The notes below the pieces were generated by a model. The model searched no databases. It worked only from the letters and a program-made list of their open reading frames with translations, and was not told the DNA's origin. Of a stretch of 64,000 nucleotides of DNA, positions 62,032 to 64,000 are shown in pieces (positions within the stretch are counted from its first letter, which is position 1; each line of letters begins with the position of its first letter). Location of the stretch: the NCBI GenBank assembly GCA_947489665.1, contig CANLEH010000001.1, positions 1 through 64,000 on the forward strand, read 5' to 3'. Source of the DNA: an uncultured Roseicyclus sp. Lineage in GTDB: Bacteria; Pseudomonadota; Alphaproteobacteria; Rhodobacterales; Rhodobacteraceae. Position numbers and translations under genes: made by a program.

Positions 62032-64000
62032 GGAGCGGCCAAGCCCACAAGTGATGGTTTGGCTTCCAAACCGATTTCTTCGAACGAGAGAACGGGGTTG
62101 GGAATGCCGCGCGCGATCAAGACGGTGCGCAAGAATCGCCGCCTGATCGCAGAGGTTACGATCGCCGGGTATGTCCCCTTCGCGCTTGCGGTCGCAACTT
62201 TCTCACTCACGGACTTTGCCAGAGCGTTGAATTCGTCGGGGGGCAATGCGACCTCCGGCAACCCGGCCTCGCCGCCGATTTGATACCGCAAGAAGATGTC
62301 TTCCCACTCGTTGGCGAGTTGGACGAGCGGCAGCGTGCCATCGCTTCGTTTCATCTCGGCTATCAGTTGGAAGCCGAGGCGTTGGCGCACATGCTCGCAG
62401 ATCATTTCCGGTTGCGCGGACGATCCACGCGACTCGGCGATCGCCTCAAGTATCAACGGCAGATTGCGGATCGAAACCTGTTCGGCCAATAGCAGCCTGA
62501 GAATGGTGTGCAGAAGGTCGAGTGGCACCTTGTCTGGCACCAACTCGTTCAAAAGGCGCCGGTTCTCTTCCGAGCGTGTTCCATCCGACAAGGTCACGAA
62601 TGCATCGAGTTGGCGTTGTAGCGTCTTGAACGTCATGAGCCGCGACAAATTCCGCTTGAGGACTTCCAGTAGATGCGTGGCCAGCACCTCTGACGGGGAC
62701 ACCACAGTCATGCCGGCAAGTGCTGCACGCTCGCGGTCAGCGGGGTTAATCCAGCGAGCGGGGGCGCCATAAACAGGCTCGGACGTGTCCTGACCATCAG
62801 GAAGATCGATGGCACCATCCTGCGTAAGCATTAGAACCTGGGCTGGCCTGAGCGTCGTCGTGGCATGCTCAACCCCGAGAAGGCGGATAGAATATGTACC
62901 TGGTGGCAGATCGCCGCGATCGGTCAACCGCATCTCCGGAAGCAGGACTCCAAATGCGCGCGCCACGTGTTCGCGCATGCTTTTTATGCGTGCGTCCAAA
63001 CCGGTTGCCGGGTCCAACGCCAAGCTGACGAGGTCGGGCGCGAATTCAATGTGGATGTCGTCCACGTCAAGAAGATCACCTGTCGAATTCGTTTGGTCTT
63101 CTTCGGCCAAAACTGGCGCCGCATCCGGGACATTCTCTGCATCCAGGGTCTTTTGGCGCCACCAAGCAGCGGTTCCAAGGGCTACAGCGCCCAAAAGGAA
63201 TGGTGCGATCGGAAGCCCGGGGACGAGAGCAAAAATCCCCATGAGCACGCCCACTGTAGCCAGCGCGGAGGGGTATTTGCCCAACTGTGTGAGCAGCGCG
63301 GTGTCGGTTGCGCCTGTGGCGCCCCCGCGCGCCAGAAGTAGCGCTGAGGCAATGGCAATGATTACGGCCGGGATTTGGCTGACCAATCCATCACCAACAG
63401 TCAGGATCGTATAAGTCTCGAATGCTTGCCCGAGCGGCATACCGTGCATCGTCGTGCCGATGATCAACCCAACAACAAGGTTAAGGAGTGTGATCAAGAG
63501 CCCTGCAATCGCGTCTCCCTTCACGAACTTTGACGCACCGTCCAGGGAGCCGAAGAATGTCGTTTCAGCTTGCTCGCGTTCGCGCCTCTCCTTGGCTTCG
63601 GTATGGTCGATTGCGCCGGCGGCCATATCGCTGTCGATGGCCAATTGTTTGCCAGGCATTCCGTCCAGCGCAAATCGTGCACCGACCTCCGCCATGCGGG
63701 CCGCGCCTTTGTTTATCACGATAAAATTGACGATCAGAAGGACACAGAAGATCACCAAACCCATGACCACGGAGCCGCCGATAACGAACATTGCGAAACC
63801 TTCGATGACGCCACCGGCGGCATCGGTCCCCGTATGTCCCTGTCCGATTATCAATTTTGTCGACGATACATTCAGCGACAAACGAAGCATCAAAGATGCC
63901 AAAAGCACGGTTGGGAACGCCGAGAAATCCAGCGGTCGCTGAATAAAGAGCGTCACCGTGAAAATCAGGATGGCCAGTCCAAATGACGCGGCCAGCCCCA
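62028..64000 (-). CDS. flhA: flagellar export apparatus protein FlhA (5' end beyond window)
   Basis: FPTVLLASLMLRLSLNVSSTKLIIGQGHTGTDAAGGVIEGF; VGARFALDGMPGKQLAIDSDMAAG; frame stays open to the window end. Confidence 0.95.
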   Translation of the reverse strand, partial: GLAASFGLAILIFTVTLFIQRPLDFSAFPTVLLASLMLRLSLNVSSTKLIIGQGHTGTDAAGGVIEGFAMFVIGGSVVMGLVIFCVLLIVNFIVINKGAARMAEVGARFALDGMPGKQLAIDSDMAAGAIDHTEAKERREREQAETTFFGSLDGASKFVKGDAIAGLLITLLNLVVGLIIGTTMHGMPLGQAFETYTILTVGDGLVSQIPAVIIAIASALLLARGGATGATDTALLTQLGKYPSALATVGVLMGIFALVPGLPIAPFLLGAVALGTAAWWRQKTLDAENVPDAAPVLAEEDQTNSTGDLLDVDDIHIEFAPDLVSLALDPATGLDARIKSMREHVARAFGVLLPEMRLTDRGDLPPGTYSIRLLGVEHATTTLRPAQVLMLTQDGAIDLPDGQDTSEPVYGAPARWINPADRERAALAGMTVVSPSEVLATHLLEVLKRNLSRLMTFKTLQRQLDAFVTLSDGTRSEENRRLLNELVPDKVPLDLLHTILRLLLAEQVSIRNLPLILEAIAESRGSSAQPEMICEHVRQRLGFQLIAEMKRSDGTLPLVQLANEWEDIFLRYQIGGEAGLPEVALPPDEFNALAKSVSEKVATASAKGTYPAIVTSAIRRRFLRTVLIARGIPNPVLSFEEIGLEAKPSLVGLAAP

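Overview
This 64 kb window looks like a Rhodobacteraceae (Roseobacter-group) chromosome segment. It is mostly ordinary core genome: tspO, slt, dapA, trmO-like, smpB, sseA-like, an aminotransferase, a VUT-family transporter, arfB, pncB, pncA, trhO, gyrB, recF, dnaN, dnaA, rpsT, mutM and ubiE/ubiB. From about 47 kb to the end there is a large flagellar cluster: flgD, fliK, a flgJ-like rod-binding gene, fliC, flaF, flbT, fliI, flgB, flgC, fliE, fliQ, flgF, flgG, flgA, flgH, fliL, flhB, fliR and a 5'-truncated flhA. Accessory elements include a solitary DGQHR/DndB-like gene in a more AT-rich patch, a curli-like csgA-csgH-csgB mini-locus, an RTX-Hint protein, an amidinotransferase and a MazF-like gene between dnaN and recF. 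The two most intriguing signals are non-coding. (1) At 8421-8594 an RNA element carries a 17-nt extended Shine-Dalgarno matching the full 16S 3' tail, an 18-codon ORF, a distal sequence that could sequester the SD, and an abutting intrinsic terminator. A five-copy GYTCANNTGARC array follows, leading into arfB. (2) At about 30887-31132 (minus strand), downstream of the curli genes, there is a multi-hairpin structure. It has 12-bp perfect stems, a 29-nt C/U-only anti-SD-like loop containing CCUCCUCCC, a GAAA tetraloop hairpin and an intrinsic terminator, resembling a cuckoo/CcsR-type sRNA. All calls come from reading the sequence and the supplied translations; no database search was run.
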